Of a stretch of 64,000 nt of DNA, positions 1 through 8,235 are shown one piece after another. Position numbers and translations under genes: made by a program. The notes below the pieces were generated by a model. The model did no database searches. It was not told the origin of the DNA and saw nothing but the letters and a program-made list of their open reading frames with translations. This DNA is from Limisphaerales bacterium (GTDB lineage: Bacteria > Verrucomicrobiota > Verrucomicrobiia > Limisphaerales > SXTU01), in assembly GCA_009773355.1 (NCBI GenBank), contig WRPG01000003.1, forward strand, positions 41,628 to 105,627, given 5' to 3'. The first letter of the stretch is position 1. The number at the start of each line of letters is the position of its first letter.

Positions 1-139
1 GCAGTTGGGACAGCTTTCCGCCGCCGGTGCGTGCGTGATCTTCACCTCCCATCAACGGCGGGCGCTCGCCATGGAAGCCATCACCGCCGCGACGCTTAGT
101 CTGGCGGATGGAAAACGGGCTGAAGGAACCACCGGCTAA
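1..139 (+). CDS. ABC transporter ATP-binding protein, C-terminal fragment
   Basis: Only the last 45 codons are present; the reading frame enters from before base 1 and stops at TAA 137-139. The visible segment GACVIFTSHQ has the form of the beta-strand plus switch histidine (H-loop) of an ABC ATPase, followed by a short tail. The wording resembles CcmA-type exporters (VILTTHQ), but the Walker and signature motifs lie outside the window, so the transported substrate is unknown. It converges on the lptD-like gene, with the stop codons overlapping by about three bases. Confidence 0.6.
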   Translation, partial: QLGQLSAAGACVIFTSHQRRALAMEAITAATLSLADGKRAEGTTG

Positions 140-2331
140 CCGCCGAGCAGGAGCGCGGGATTGTCGCGGTCCTGGCCGAGCTTGAAGCGGGGGAAGGCCT
201 TGAGGTTGAACGTCACGCCGATCGTGTAGTCCTGCGAGCCGTTGCGCAGGTCGCGGATGCGCAGGGTGAGCGCGCCCACCCAACTGCGGAAGTCGCGGTA
301 GAGCGTGTAGTATTGCTCCTCCATCCGGCCGTCCCGCGCCTCGAAGAAGTGCCGCGTGCGCAGGGCGTAGTTCTCGTTGATGCGATAGTAAAAGCCGGTG
401 GTGATGAGGTTGTTGCCGGGGCCGCCGAGGAAGAGCGGGTCGTTGCGCACGTAGCGGTGGCCCAGCGCCAGGCTCCAGTGGTCCTCGGGCGAGATCGTCG
501 CCCGGTGGTCGGCGATGCGGAAGCGGCCGTTGTCAATGTCGTAGCGGGTCTCGGAGGTGAGCGTGAGCCAGTCGCGCGGCTTGAAGTCGAGGTCGGAGAA
601 GGCGTCGGCGAAGGTGCCCTGGCCGGCGCGGGGCTTGAGCCGCCAGTCGGTGTAGAGCGCCCAGTTCAGGAGCGTGTCAATGCGGTCGTGGCGCTTGGTC
701 TGGACGAGGTTGCGCAGGCTGAAGCGGAAGACGTTCTGGCTGTCCACGGCGTCAATCGCGTTGTAGTCGGGGAAGTCAATGGGCAGCAGGCGCAGGCTGC
801 CCAGTTCCGTGTCGAACTGCGGCAGCGTCGGCGGCAGCCGGTTGGGCGAGGGGACGAAGGCGTAGTTGACGCCCGGCTCCACGATGTGCCGGATGCCCTT
901 GGCCTGGAGCCAGGGAATTTCCTTGTTCGGCTCGGTGCGGTGCAGCTTGAAGGTCATTTCCACGCCGGTGTTGAACACGCCGCGGTTCGCCTCCGTGGCG
1001 GTCGCGCCGAAGCCCTCGGTCTCGCCGTAGTGCGTGAACCGTCCGCCCACGCGCGGCGCGACGTTCAGCCAGCCGAAGAACTGCTGCGGGAGCACGATCT
1101 GGTGGTAGGTGTCCGCGCGCCACGCGGCGAAGCTGTTGGCCGCGTTGTCGGCGAACTCGTGCTTGTAGTAGCCGACCGAGTTGTCGCTCTCGTAAAAGAG
1201 CGGGGTGACGCCGATCTGCTGGCGGAAGCCGGTGAGCTTCACGTCCGGCAGGCGCTCGACGGTCTCGAAGAAGTCGTTGATGCGCGGCTGCGCCAGGATG
1301 TTGAGGCTCCAGTTGGACCAGAGCTGGTTCACTTCGAGGAACGAGCTGGGCTGGATGTCCCGCTGGTATTCGTGCTCGATGAAGTCGCGGATGATGAAGG
1401 CGTCGCCCTGCTCGCGCACGACGGCCTTGACGGTGAGGTTGGTGCGGATCTCGACGCGGTGCGAGAAGCTGAGGCGGTGGCGGTCGTTGTCGAGGGCGCC
1501 GCCGATGCCGTTGGTGCCGGCCGCGTCATCGTGCGCGTAGTAGAACTGGAACTCGCCCTGCCCCCAGCGGCCCGCGTCGTAGTTGAAGTCCGGCCCGACC
1601 CCGAGGCCGCGCTTCTGCCGGTAGTCGAGGTGCAGGTCCGTGCTGAAGTTCGTCGTGAACGCGTGATGGTAGGTGCCCAGCACGTAAGGCCCGTAGAGGC
1701 TGCGGTAGCCCGGCGTCACCACCCAGTAATCGCCGTGAGTCTCGAGGCTGCGCGTGTATTTGGGCCAATACATCACCGGCACGTTGCCAATGAGCAGGGT
1801 CGCGTCCTCGGCCTCGAAGCTCTTGCCGGGGATGATGGTCAGCTTCCGGGCGCGGATGCGGTAACCGGGGTCGGCGAGGTCGTCGGAGGTGAGAAAGGCG
1901 TTGGTGGCGGTGTAAAGGTTGTTCGTCGTCATCGCCTGGAGCGAGAAGCCGCCGACGTAGAACGGCGCGGAGCCGGTCCGGAACTCCGCCGCCTTGATGA
2001 CCTTGGTCTTGAAGTTGTATTCGAGCTGCTCGCCGCGCCAGACGTGGCCCTCGCCACGCAGGAACACCGCGCCCTCGGCCTTGATGTCGCCGGTCAACTG
2101 GTTCAACTGCATCTTGCTGGCGGTCAGCTCCGCTTCCTTGCCCTCCTTGCTCCAATACCGCACCAGCACGCCGCCGCTGCCCTGCGCGAGGCCGCCCTGC
2201 CCGAAGCTCACCCGGCCGTCCTTGGTAAGCGTCTCGAGACTCCACCGCTCCGGCGCGTCCGCCGCGCGCGCCGCTCCAAGGCCGGATGCCAGCACCGCGA
2301 CGAAGAGCGAAAGGCCCAGGAGACGTTTCAT
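136..2331 (-). CDS. lptD: LPS-assembly protein LptD-like outer membrane protein
   Basis: A 731-residue protein starting with a clear signal peptide (MKRLLGLSLFVAVLASG, cleavage near ARA-AD). Residues about 40-150 read like an OstA/LptA-type domain (TASKMQLNQLTGDIKAEGAV..., with repeated 'GEGHVWRGEQLEYN' turns). The rest is rich in alternating aromatic strands typical of a large outer-membrane beta-barrel (YRQKRGLGVGPDFNYD, FYYRINENYALRT). LptD inserts lipopolysaccharide in the outer leaflet; length and order fit the family. The start at 2331 was chosen because it begins the signal peptide; the frame stays open upstream but without plausible protein. Disulfide cysteines known from E. coli LptD are not evident. 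Confidence 0.8.
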   Translation of the reverse strand: MKRLLGLSLFVAVLASGLGAARAADAPERWSLETLTKDGRVSFGQGGLAQGSGGVLVRYWSKEGKEAELTASKMQLNQLTGDIKAEGAVFLRGEGHVWRGEQLEYNFKTKVIKAAEFRTGSAPFYVGGFSLQAMTTNNLYTATNAFLTSDDLADPGYRIRARKLTIIPGKSFEAEDATLLIGNVPVMYWPKYTRSLETHGDYWVVTPGYRSLYGPYVLGTYHHAFTTNFSTDLHLDYRQKRGLGVGPDFNYDAGRWGQGEFQFYYAHDDAAGTNGIGGALDNDRHRLSFSHRVEIRTNLTVKAVVREQGDAFIIRDFIEHEYQRDIQPSSFLEVNQLWSNWSLNILAQPRINDFFETVERLPDVKLTGFRQQIGVTPLFYESDNSVGYYKHEFADNAANSFAAWRADTYHQIVLPQQFFGWLNVAPRVGGRFTHYGETEGFGATATEANRGVFNTGVEMTFKLHRTEPNKEIPWLQAKGIRHIVEPGVNYAFVPSPNRLPPTLPQFDTELGSLRLLPIDFPDYNAIDAVDSQNVFRFSLRNLVQTKRHDRIDTLLNWALYTDWRLKPRAGQGTFADAFSDLDFKPRDWLTLTSETRYDIDNGRFRIADHRATISPEDHWSLALGHRYVRNDPLFLGGPGNNLITTGFYYRINENYALRTRHFFEARDGRMEEQYYTLYRDFRSWVGALTLRIRDLRNGSQDYTIGVTFNLKAFPRFKLGQDRDNPALLLGG

Positions 2332-2448
2332 GCGTGCGTGAGTGAAACAAACGGCCCGCGCAGTGCCAAGCCGATTCCCGCCGCCTTCGGCCCGCCCCGT
2401 CTCCGCGCTTGTGCCGTCCGGGCCGCTTGCATAGCTTCTCGCCCCGTG

Positions 2449-2844
2449 ATGACCATCTTGCTGGCCGAAGACGAGCCGCAGACGGCCCAGTTGATTGAGT
2501 TCAAGCTCAAGCAGGCGGGCTATCTGGTCGTCCATGCCACCGACGGCGAGAAGGCCCTTGCGCTGGTCGGTCCCGCCCGGCCCGCGCTCATCCTGCTGGA
2601 CGGCCTCATGCCCGTGATGGACGGCTTCGAGGTGCTGCGCCGGCTCAAGGAAGACCCGCGCACCCGGCCCATCCCCGTCATCATGCTCACCGCCCGCGCC
2701 CGCGACAAAGACGTCGTCACCGGCCTCGAACTCGGCGCGGCGGACTACATGATCAAGCCCTTCAGCCCCTCCGAACTCGTCGCCCGCGTCCGCAAGGTGC
2801 TCGGCCCGGCGGCGGACGCGAAGCCCGGCGAGGCGCCGCGCTGA
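2449..2844 (+). CDS. Single-domain response regulator (CheY-like receiver)
   Basis: 131 residues forming one receiver domain. The acidic pocket (E7, D8), phospho-acceptor D51 (ILLDGLMPVMDG), T81 and K103 (MIKPF) are all present, so phosphorylation should be possible. No output domain follows; the tail is a short Gly/Pro/Ala extension. A GTG three bases upstream could also initiate. No histidine kinase is adjacent, so the partner cannot be named. It is divergent from the lptD-like gene with a gap of about 117 bp. Confidence 0.85.
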   Translation: MTILLAEDEPQTAQLIEFKLKQAGYLVVHATDGEKALALVGPARPALILLDGLMPVMDGFEVLRRLKEDPRTRPIPVIMLTARARDKDVVTGLELGAADYMIKPFSPSELVARVRKVLGPAADAKPGEAPR

Positions 2845-2891
2845 CCGCAAGCGGCCTTGCATTCCCTTCCCGCTGAAGGAACAGTCCCGCC

Positions 2892-3131
2892 ATGCAACTG
2901 GCCATCTCCTCCGGCGTCGCCGCGCGGTTGTCGCCGCAGGATGCCGCGTTGCGGCTGGCCATCGGCCTGTTCGTGTCGGAGGAGGCCACGCTGGGGCAGG
3001 CGGCGGAAACCGCCGGGCTGACGCAGGCGGATTTTCTCCGGGAGCTGGGGCGGCGGCGCATTCCCATCCACTACGGCTGTGAGGAGCTGGCGGAAGACCT
3101 GCGGACGCTGGCCTTGCCCGACGGACGATGA
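2892..3131 (+). CDS. UPF0175 family protein, probable antitoxin
   Basis: 79 residues with the UPF0175 pattern: an N-terminal region, then a helix-turn-helix-like stretch (ATLGQAAETAGLTQADFLRELGRRRIPIHY). UPF0175 proteins are commonly encoded just before DUF3368 PIN-like proteins and are regarded as antitoxins. Here the stop codon overlaps the next start by four bases (ATGA), so translation is probably coupled. The antitoxin role is inferred from family and arrangement. Confidence 0.75.
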   Translation: MQLAISSGVAARLSPQDAALRLAIGLFVSEEATLGQAAETAGLTQADFLRELGRRRIPIHYGCEELAEDLRTLALPDGR

Positions 3132-3589
3132 TGGTCGTCTCGGACACCTCGCCGCTGACGGCCCTGCTGACGGTGGGCGAAGCGGGGCTGCTGCCGCGCT
3201 TGTTCACGGAAGTGGTCATTCCCGAGGCCGTGCAAGCGGAACTGTCGCGCAGCCATCCTCAACTGCCGGACTGGCTCCGGGTGCGCGCCGTTGGCGACCG
3301 GCATCAAGTCAGCCGGTTCGCGGAAATCGTGGACGCGGGCGAAGCCGAGGCCATCGCGCTGGCCCAGGAGCTTCACGCCGACCGCTTGCTGATGGACGAG
3401 CGACTCGGCCGCCGGCTGGCGGCGCAGCAAGGCTTGCGCGTGGTGGGCCTGCTCGGGGTGGTGCTGCTGGCGCGGCAGCAACGGCTCATTCCCTCCGCCC
3501 GCGCCTTGCTCGAACGGCTGGACCGCGAGGCCGGCATGTATCTGGCCGAAGACGTGCGCGAGACCGCGCTGCGAGCGGTCGGAGAATGA
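3128..3589 (+). CDS. DUF3368 PIN-like protein, probable toxin
   Basis: 153 residues. The start VVSDTSPLTALLTVG carries the first acidic residue of a PIN-like nuclease fold, GEAEAIALAQE the middle acidic pair and LLMDERLGRRLA the third acidic site. This is the layout of the DUF3368 family, usually paired with UPF0175 antitoxins. It overlaps the preceding gene by four bases. A second ATG lies three bases on. It probably acts as a ribonuclease toxin restrained by its neighbour; the RNA target is unknown. Confidence 0.75.
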   Translation: MMVVSDTSPLTALLTVGEAGLLPRLFTEVVIPEAVQAELSRSHPQLPDWLRVRAVGDRHQVSRFAEIVDAGEAEAIALAQELHADRLLMDERLGRRLAAQQGLRVVGLLGVVLLARQQRLIPSARALLERLDREAGMYLAEDVRETALRAVGE

Positions 3590-3596
3590 GCCAGCC

Positions 3597-4382
3597 ATGA
3601 CCATCTGGGATCTCCACGTCCACCTGTCCGGTGTCCCCGGCGCGACGCCCGACGAGCGCATGGGCAGCCTCATCGCCATCGCTGACCGCATGGGCATTGA
3701 GCGGCTGTGCGTCTACATGGGCATCCCTTGGTCGCGGGATCCGAAGCCCGAGACCTTCCGCAGGGAGAACGACCAGGTGCTCGAAGCCATCGGCAAGTTC
3801 CCCGACCGCACGTTCGGCTTCGTCTATCTCAACCCCAAGCACGTCGAGGAAAGCCTCGCCGAGCTGGACCGCTGCGTCGCGCGAGGGCCGATGGTCGGCG
3901 TGAAGCTCTGGATCGCGCACCGCTGCAACGCCGCCGAACTCGACCCCATCATCAAGCGCGCCGGGGAGTTGCAAGCCGTCATCTTCCAGCACACCTGGCT
4001 CAAGGTCGCCGGCAACGACCAAGGCGAGTCCACGCCCGACGACCTCGTGCAACTCGCCGCGCGCCACCCGAAAACGCCCATCATCTGCGGCCACACCGGC
4101 GGCGATTGGGAGCGCGGCATTCGCGCCATCCGCGCGAGCAAAAACCTCTACGCCGACCTCGCCGGCTCCGACCCCGTCGCGGGCTACACCGAGATGGCCG
4201 TGCGCGAACTCGGCGCGGACCGCATCCTCTACGGCAGCGACGCCGGGGGCCGCAGCTTCGCCTCGCAGCTTGGCAAAGTCCTCGGCGCGCAAATCCCCGA
4301 CGCAGCGAAGCAACTCATCCTCAGCGGCAATCTGAAACGGCTGATGACGCCAATTCTAAAGCGGAAAGGCATCAAGGTATGA
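3597..4382 (+). CDS. Amidohydrolase family protein (Amidohydro_2 type)
   Basis: 261 residues with a TIM-barrel metal hydrolase pattern: DLHVHLSG at the N terminus (metal HxH), FQHTW near residue 130, CGHTGG near 162 and YGSDAGG near 213, the last being the usual catalytic Asp. There is no signal peptide, so it is probably cytoplasmic. The stop overlaps the next gene by four bases, so the two hydrolases are likely co-translated. The substrate cannot be told; members include decarboxylases and lactonases. Confidence 0.75.
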   Translation: MTIWDLHVHLSGVPGATPDERMGSLIAIADRMGIERLCVYMGIPWSRDPKPETFRRENDQVLEAIGKFPDRTFGFVYLNPKHVEESLAELDRCVARGPMVGVKLWIAHRCNAAELDPIIKRAGELQAVIFQHTWLKVAGNDQGESTPDDLVQLAARHPKTPIICGHTGGDWERGIRAIRASKNLYADLAGSDPVAGYTEMAVRELGADRILYGSDAGGRSFASQLGKVLGAQIPDAAKQLILSGNLKRLMTPILKRKGIKV

Positions 4383-5254
4383 ACGAAGGTTTTCCCCGTC
4401 GCGCCTTTGTGAAACTCGCTTCCACCGCGTCGCTCGCCGTGCTTGCTCCAAGGCCTTCTGCGGCAGCCGAGCCGAAACAGCCTCCACCCGCCGCCCTCAT
4501 TGACACCAACGTCACTCTCAGCCGCTGGCCCTTCCGCCGCTGCCCGCTGGACGAGACGCCCGCGCTCGTCGCCAAGCTCCGCGAGCACGGCGTCACCCAG
4601 GCGTGGGCCGGCACTTTCGACGGCCTGCTGCACAAAGACCTCGCCAACGCCAACGCCCGCCTCGCCGCCGAGTGCCGCGCGCACGCCGGCCTGCTCGTGC
4701 CCTTCGGCTCGGTGAATCCCAAGCTGCCCGACTGGGAAGAGGAATTGCGCCGCTGCGCCGAAGTCCACCAGATGCCCGGCCTCCGCCTGCACCCGAACTA
4801 CCACGGCTACCGGCTCGACGACCCCGCCTTCGCGCGTCTGCTCGCGCTGGCTGCCGGGAAGAAGCTCATCGTCCAGCTCGCCGTCGTCATGGAGGACGAG
4901 CGCACCTTGCATCCGCTCGTCCAAGTCCCGCCCGTGGACACCGCCCCGCTCGCGGACCTGCTCAAGCGCACACCCGGCTTGCGCCTGCAACTGCTCAACG
5001 CCTTCCGCACGCTGCGCGGCGAGCCGTTGCTCCGCCTCGCCGCCGCCGGCGCGCACGTTGAGATCGCCACGCTGGAAGGCGTCGCTGGCGTCGCGAACCT
5101 GCTCAAGCAACTCCCCGGCGAGCGACTGCTCTTCGGCTCGCACGCGCCGCTGTTTTACTTCGAGAGTGCCGCGCTCAAGCTCAAGGAGTCCGTGCTCACG
5201 CCCGAGCAGGACCGCGCCCTCCGCAGCGGCAACGCGCTCCGGCTCCGCGCCTGA
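4379..5254 (+). CDS. Secreted amidohydrolase-like protein with degenerate metal site
   Basis: 291 residues starting with a Tat-like leader ([26 protein letters not shown]). The body is related to Amidohydro_2 proteins ([43 protein letters not shown]), but where its upstream partner has HxH (DLHVH) this protein reads DTNVT, and the C-terminal site is GSHAP instead of GSDA. The canonical ligands are therefore not intact. Similar divergent members occur widely in planctomycetes and Verrucomicrobiota. It is coupled to the previous amidohydrolase by a four-base overlap. Function unknown. Confidence 0.7.
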   Translation: MNEGFPRRAFVKLASTASLAVLAPRPSAAAEPKQPPPAALIDTNVTLSRWPFRRCPLDETPALVAKLREHGVTQAWAGTFDGLLHKDLANANARLAAECRAHAGLLVPFGSVNPKLPDWEEELRRCAEVHQMPGLRLHPNYHGYRLDDPAFARLLALAAGKKLIVQLAVVMEDERTLHPLVQVPPVDTAPLADLLKRTPGLRLQLLNAFRTLRGEPLLRLAAAGAHVEIATLEGVAGVANLLKQLPGERLLFGSHAPLFYFESAALKLKESVLTPEQDRALRSGNALRLRA

Positions 5255-5256
5255 CC

Positions 5257-5326
5257 GTAGCTCGACATTCCAATGTCGAGTTCAGCGGCGGCGCTCAACC
5301 GACTCGACACTGGAAGGTCGAGCCAC
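5257..5326. repeat. Inverted-repeat element, CTCGACATTC family, copy 1
   Basis: The left arm GTAGCTCGACATTCC... (5257-5280) is answered by a partly decayed inverted arm ending near 5326. The left arm is itself almost palindromic (CTCGACATTC/CAATGTCGAG). It belongs to the same family as the copies at 29303-29375 and 29589-29660 and lies two bases after the upstream stop codon. Confidence 0.75.
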
Positions 5327-5401
5327 GGGCCAAGCCTCGTCCGGCGCAGACCAATTTCCGGTGAGGCCGGCACGACCACGCCGCGTCAGTCTTTCCATCG
5401 A

Positions 5402-6850
5402 ATGAGATTGCGGATGTTAAGCCTGCGCCCGGTCGCCGCCACGCTCTTGGCGCTGGCCGTGGCGGTGTCGGTCGCCTCGGCGGAGAAAGCCGCGCCCGTC
5501 CCGCTGGCCGAACTCCGCGCCGCCGTCACCAAGGCGCTGCCACTGCTGGAGCGCAGTTCCGCCTTCGCCCTGCAGGAGCGCGCGTGCTTCACCTGCCATC
5601 ACGGCGCGCACCCGTCGCTCGTGCTCAATGACGCGTGGGCGCGCGGCTTCGGCATCAACACGAACAACTTCGAGGATCAACTGGCCCGCGCGTATCTGGG
5701 CCTGATTGAGGACCGCCCGCGTTTCAAGGACGGCTGGTCCATCGCCGGCACGGCGGACGGTCCGGGCACGGCGTTGTGGATGCTCGAAGTCGCCGGCTGG
5801 AAGCCCGACGCCACCACGGCGGCGGCGGCGGAGTTCTTCCTCGACCAGAACAAGAACCTCGACCACTGGGTGCCGCCGATGAAACGTCCGCCCACGGTGG
5901 GCAGCGAGTTCACCACCACCTACCTCGTCCTGCGCGGCCTGCGGAGCCAGAGCTGGCCGGAACTGGCCATGCGCGCCCGCACGCGCACCGCCGCCGCCGG
6001 GCAGTGGCTGCTGGCCGCGGTTGCCCGCAACACCGAGGACAGCGTGCATCGCCTCCGCGCGCTGCACTTGCTGGATTTGGACGAGGCGGCGTTGAAGAAA
6101 GAGGCGGCCGAACTGCTCGCCGTTCAGGCGGCGGATGGCGGCTGGCCGCAGAAGCCCGACACCGCCAGCGACGCCTACGCCACCGGCACCACGCTGGCCG
6201 CGCTCCACGACACCGGCGCGCTCACGGTGAAGGACGCCGCCTTCCAGCGCGGCCTGCGCTACCTGCTCCAGTCGCAGGCGGCCGACGGCTCGTGGCACGT
6301 CCGCAAGCGCACGCACGACGTGCAGCCGTTCTTCGACAGCTCGTTCCCGCACGGCGTGGACCAGTTCATCTCCATCTCCGCCACGAGCTGGGCGAGCTAC
6401 GCGCTGCTCCGCGCGGTGCCGAGGACAGAGAAGAAAACTTACCTTGCCGCGCATCCGCAGGCCGTCGCCCGCGTGCTCGCGAGCGCGAGGCCGAATGCCG
6501 AGCAGCACTTCACCGAGGGGCAATTCACCTTCTTCCGGGAGAAGATTGAGCCGGTGCTCTCAGCGCAGTGCTACGAGTGCCATTCCGCGACGGCGAAGAA
6601 GCTCAAGGCCGGCCTCCATCTCGACACGCGCGGCGGCATCCTCACCGGCGGCGACAGCGGCCCCGCGCTGCGCCCGAGCGACCCCGACCGCAGCCTGCTC
6701 TTCCGCTCGCTCACCAGCGACCGGCTCGAACTCATGCCGCCGAAGCACAAGCTGCCCGCCGCCGTCATCGCCGACTTCCGCAAGTGGATTGAGATGGGCG
6801 CGCCCGACCCGCGCACGGAGCCGGCGGCGAAACCGACGACTTACAAGTGA
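5402..6850 (+). CDS. Periplasmic cytochrome with terpene-cyclase-like alpha/alpha repeats
   Basis: 482 residues with a signal peptide (VAATLLALAVAVSVASA). A first haem-type motif, CFTCH, is at C62-H66. Residues about 90-360 contain repeats resembling squalene-hopene cyclase/prenyltransferase units (AADGGWPQKPDT, AADGSWHVRKR, SSFPHGVDQFISISATSWASYAL). The C-terminal region has CYECH at C390-H394 followed by the planctomycete cytochrome pattern (LHLDTRGGILTGGDSGPAL, MPPKHKLP). Such fusions are known in Planctomycetes and Verrucomicrobiota but their role is unknown. The start at 5402 was chosen for the leader; ATG 5414 is an alternative. Confidence 0.7.
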   Translation: MRLRMLSLRPVAATLLALAVAVSVASAEKAAPVPLAELRAAVTKALPLLERSSAFALQERACFTCHHGAHPSLVLNDAWARGFGINTNNFEDQLARAYLGLIEDRPRFKDGWSIAGTADGPGTALWMLEVAGWKPDATTAAAAEFFLDQNKNLDHWVPPMKRPPTVGSEFTTTYLVLRGLRSQSWPELAMRARTRTAAAGQWLLAAVARNTEDSVHRLRALHLLDLDEAALKKEAAELLAVQAADGGWPQKPDTASDAYATGTTLAALHDTGALTVKDAAFQRGLRYLLQSQAADGSWHVRKRTHDVQPFFDSSFPHGVDQFISISATSWASYALLRAVPRTEKKTYLAAHPQAVARVLASARPNAEQHFTEGQFTFFREKIEPVLSAQCYECHSATAKKLKAGLHLDTRGGILTGGDSGPALRPSDPDRSLLFRSLTSDRLELMPPKHKLPAAVIADFRKWIEMGAPDPRTEPAAKPTTYK

Positions 6851-6865
6851 GGGTGTGCCTGAACC

Positions 6866-6963
6866 CGTGCCGGCGACTTGCAGTCGCCGTCCGTGGGATG
6901 CGAATGAGCGGGGTGGTCCTGCGCTGTCCACCCGCAACGCGGCGACTGCAAGTCGCCGGCACG
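6866..6963. repeat. Inverted-repeat element, CCGGCGACTTGC family, copy 1
   Basis: A perfect 24-bp inverted repeat has arms at 6866-6889 and 6940-6963. Each arm contains its own palindrome, GGCGACTTGCAGTCGCC or its reverse. The right arm directly abuts the rsmH stop codon at 6964. A diverged relative is at 13813-13910. Confidence 0.85.
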
Positions 6964-8184
6964 TCAGCCCGCCCGTCGCGCCCAGCGGAGTTTCGCGGGT
7001 GACGAGCGCGGGTTGTCGCGGCGCTCCTCCGCCGTGGGCCGGATGACTTCGGGGGAAATCTCCGCATAAGTGCCCTCGCGCTGGCCCGCCTCGAAGGCCT
7101 TCTTCACCCGCCGGTCCTCGCCAGAGTGGAACGTGAGCATCGCCACGCGTCCGCCGGGGTTCAGGCACGCGGGCAGGTGGCGCAGCAACGTGTCGAGCGC
7201 GGAGAACTCGTCGTTCACTGCGATGCGCAAGGCTTGGAACACGCGCCGCACTGTGAGGTCCGCCTCGCCCTTGTGCATCGTCGGCAGCGCGGCGCGGATG
7301 GCGGTGACAAGTTCGCGCGTCGTGGTGAATGTGTGGCGAGCCAAGGCGACGGCGAGCTCGGTCGCACGCGGCTCGTCGGCGTTGGCGTGAAGCAAGTCCG
7401 CCAGCGCGGCGGGTAAAGTCTTTGCGAGCAACGCGGAAGCGGACTGACCTCGTTGCGGATTCATCCGCATATCCAGCGGCCCGTCGCCCTTCGTGGAGAA
7501 ACCGCGGGTCGGATCATCAATCTGCATCGAGGACACCCCGAGGTCCGCGAGGATGCAGTCCGCCCCTGCCGCGTAGGAGACGACGTGAGGAGTCTCTAAC
7601 TGGATTGGGTCTGGCGTTTGGGGTCTGGGATCTGAGGACAAGTGAGACTCCTCACGTCGTCTCCTACTGGCGAATTGCGCCAGCGCCTGTGGCAGTCCGG
7701 CGAAGTTGCTGCGCACGGCGGTGAACGTCTCTGTGCCAAAGCCCGCCTCGCGCAAGCGCGCCTCCGTCTTCGGCAGTTCCACCGGGTCCGCATCCAAGCC
7801 GAGCAAGTGGCCGCCGGGCTGGAGCCGCGCGAGCAACTCGCGCGCGTGGCCGCCGTAGCCGAGCGTGCAATCCACCGCCAGCTCACCGGGTTGCGGCGCG
7901 AGCACCAAGAGGATTTCCGCGACCATGATGGGCCGGTGCGTGCCGGCGGGCGTCTTCCCGGAGGCGAGCACCTTCGCCACTGTCTCGGCGTAGCGCTGCG
8001 GGTCGAGCTCCTTGTATTTCTCCTCGAACCGGCGCGGGTTCCTGCCCGAGTAACGTGGCCGGCGGCGATGCGGCGGCCGAGGCGTTGGATTGTCAGGTGA
8101 GGGCAAGGCGAAGTCGGTCAAGATGCGGGGGAGTGTGTTCTTGACCCGGCAAATGCGCAACGAAAGCGGCACGCATGAGGCCAC
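6964..8184 (-). CDS. rsmH: 16S rRNA (cytosine(1402)-N(4))-methyltransferase RsmH
   Basis: About 406 residues from a GTG start. The core is unmistakable: HRPIMVAEILLVLAPQPGELAVDCTLGYGGHA (SAM motif), LGLDADP, ILADLGVSSMQIDDPTRGFS, GPLDMRMN, LTFHSGEDRRVKKAF and the C-terminal RPTAEERRDNPRS-AKLR. It methylates C1402 of 16S rRNA. Two oddities are visible. The N terminus carries about 80 extra residues (RYSGRNPRRFEEKYKELDPQRY). Residues about 173-205 (SRRRREESHLSS...VVSYAAG) are an insertion encoded by the inverted-repeat element at 7573-7667. No mra/dcw cell-division genes lie beside it. The exact start is uncertain; no ATG precedes the core. Confidence 0.9.
   Translation of the reverse strand: MASCVPLSLRICRVKNTLPRILTDFALPSPDNPTPRPPHRRRPRYSGRNPRRFEEKYKELDPQRYAETVAKVLASGKTPAGTHRPIMVAEILLVLAPQPGELAVDCTLGYGGHARELLARLQPGGHLLGLDADPVELPKTEARLREAGFGTETFTAVRSNFAGLPQALAQFASRRRREESHLSSDPRPQTPDPIQLETPHVVSYAAGADCILADLGVSSMQIDDPTRGFSTKGDGPLDMRMNPQRGQSASALLAKTLPAALADLLHANADEPRATELAVALARHTFTTTRELVTAIRAALPTMHKGEADLTVRRVFQALRIAVNDEFSALDTLLRHLPACLNPGGRVAMLTFHSGEDRRVKKAFEAGQREGTYAEISPEVIRPTAEERRDNPRSSPAKLRWARRAG
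7573..7667. repeat. In-frame inverted-repeat element inside rsmH (GACGTGAGGAG family)
   Basis: A perfect 24-bp inverted repeat: GTAGGAGACGACGTGAGGAG... at 7573-7596 and its reverse complement at 7644-7667, with a G/T-rich spacer. It sits between the RsmH segments FAGLPQALAQFA and GADCILADLG and keeps the reading frame. Relatives are in sulfatase genes at 46506 and 49233, and a single arm is at 56623. Confidence 0.85.
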
Positions 8185-8235
8185 GAGGGCCGACGGCCGG
8201 AAAGGAGGGCGTGATTGACCACGCGCCCCGAGGTT

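Noticed and set aside
313..2448. Long open frame on the plus strand antisense to the lptD-like gene
   Set aside because: It reads as repetitive Val/Glu/Arg-rich sequence typical of the complement of GC-rich coding DNA; only its last part (from 2449) is a real receiver domain.
2892..3589. VapBC toxin-antitoxin pair
   Set aside because: The layout is similar, but the proteins match UPF0175 and DUF3368 rather than VapB and the classical VapC PIN pattern.
7573..7667. Insertion sequence or MITE with target duplication
   Set aside because: No transposase is present and I could not see clear target-site duplications; the term inverted-repeat element is kept neutral.
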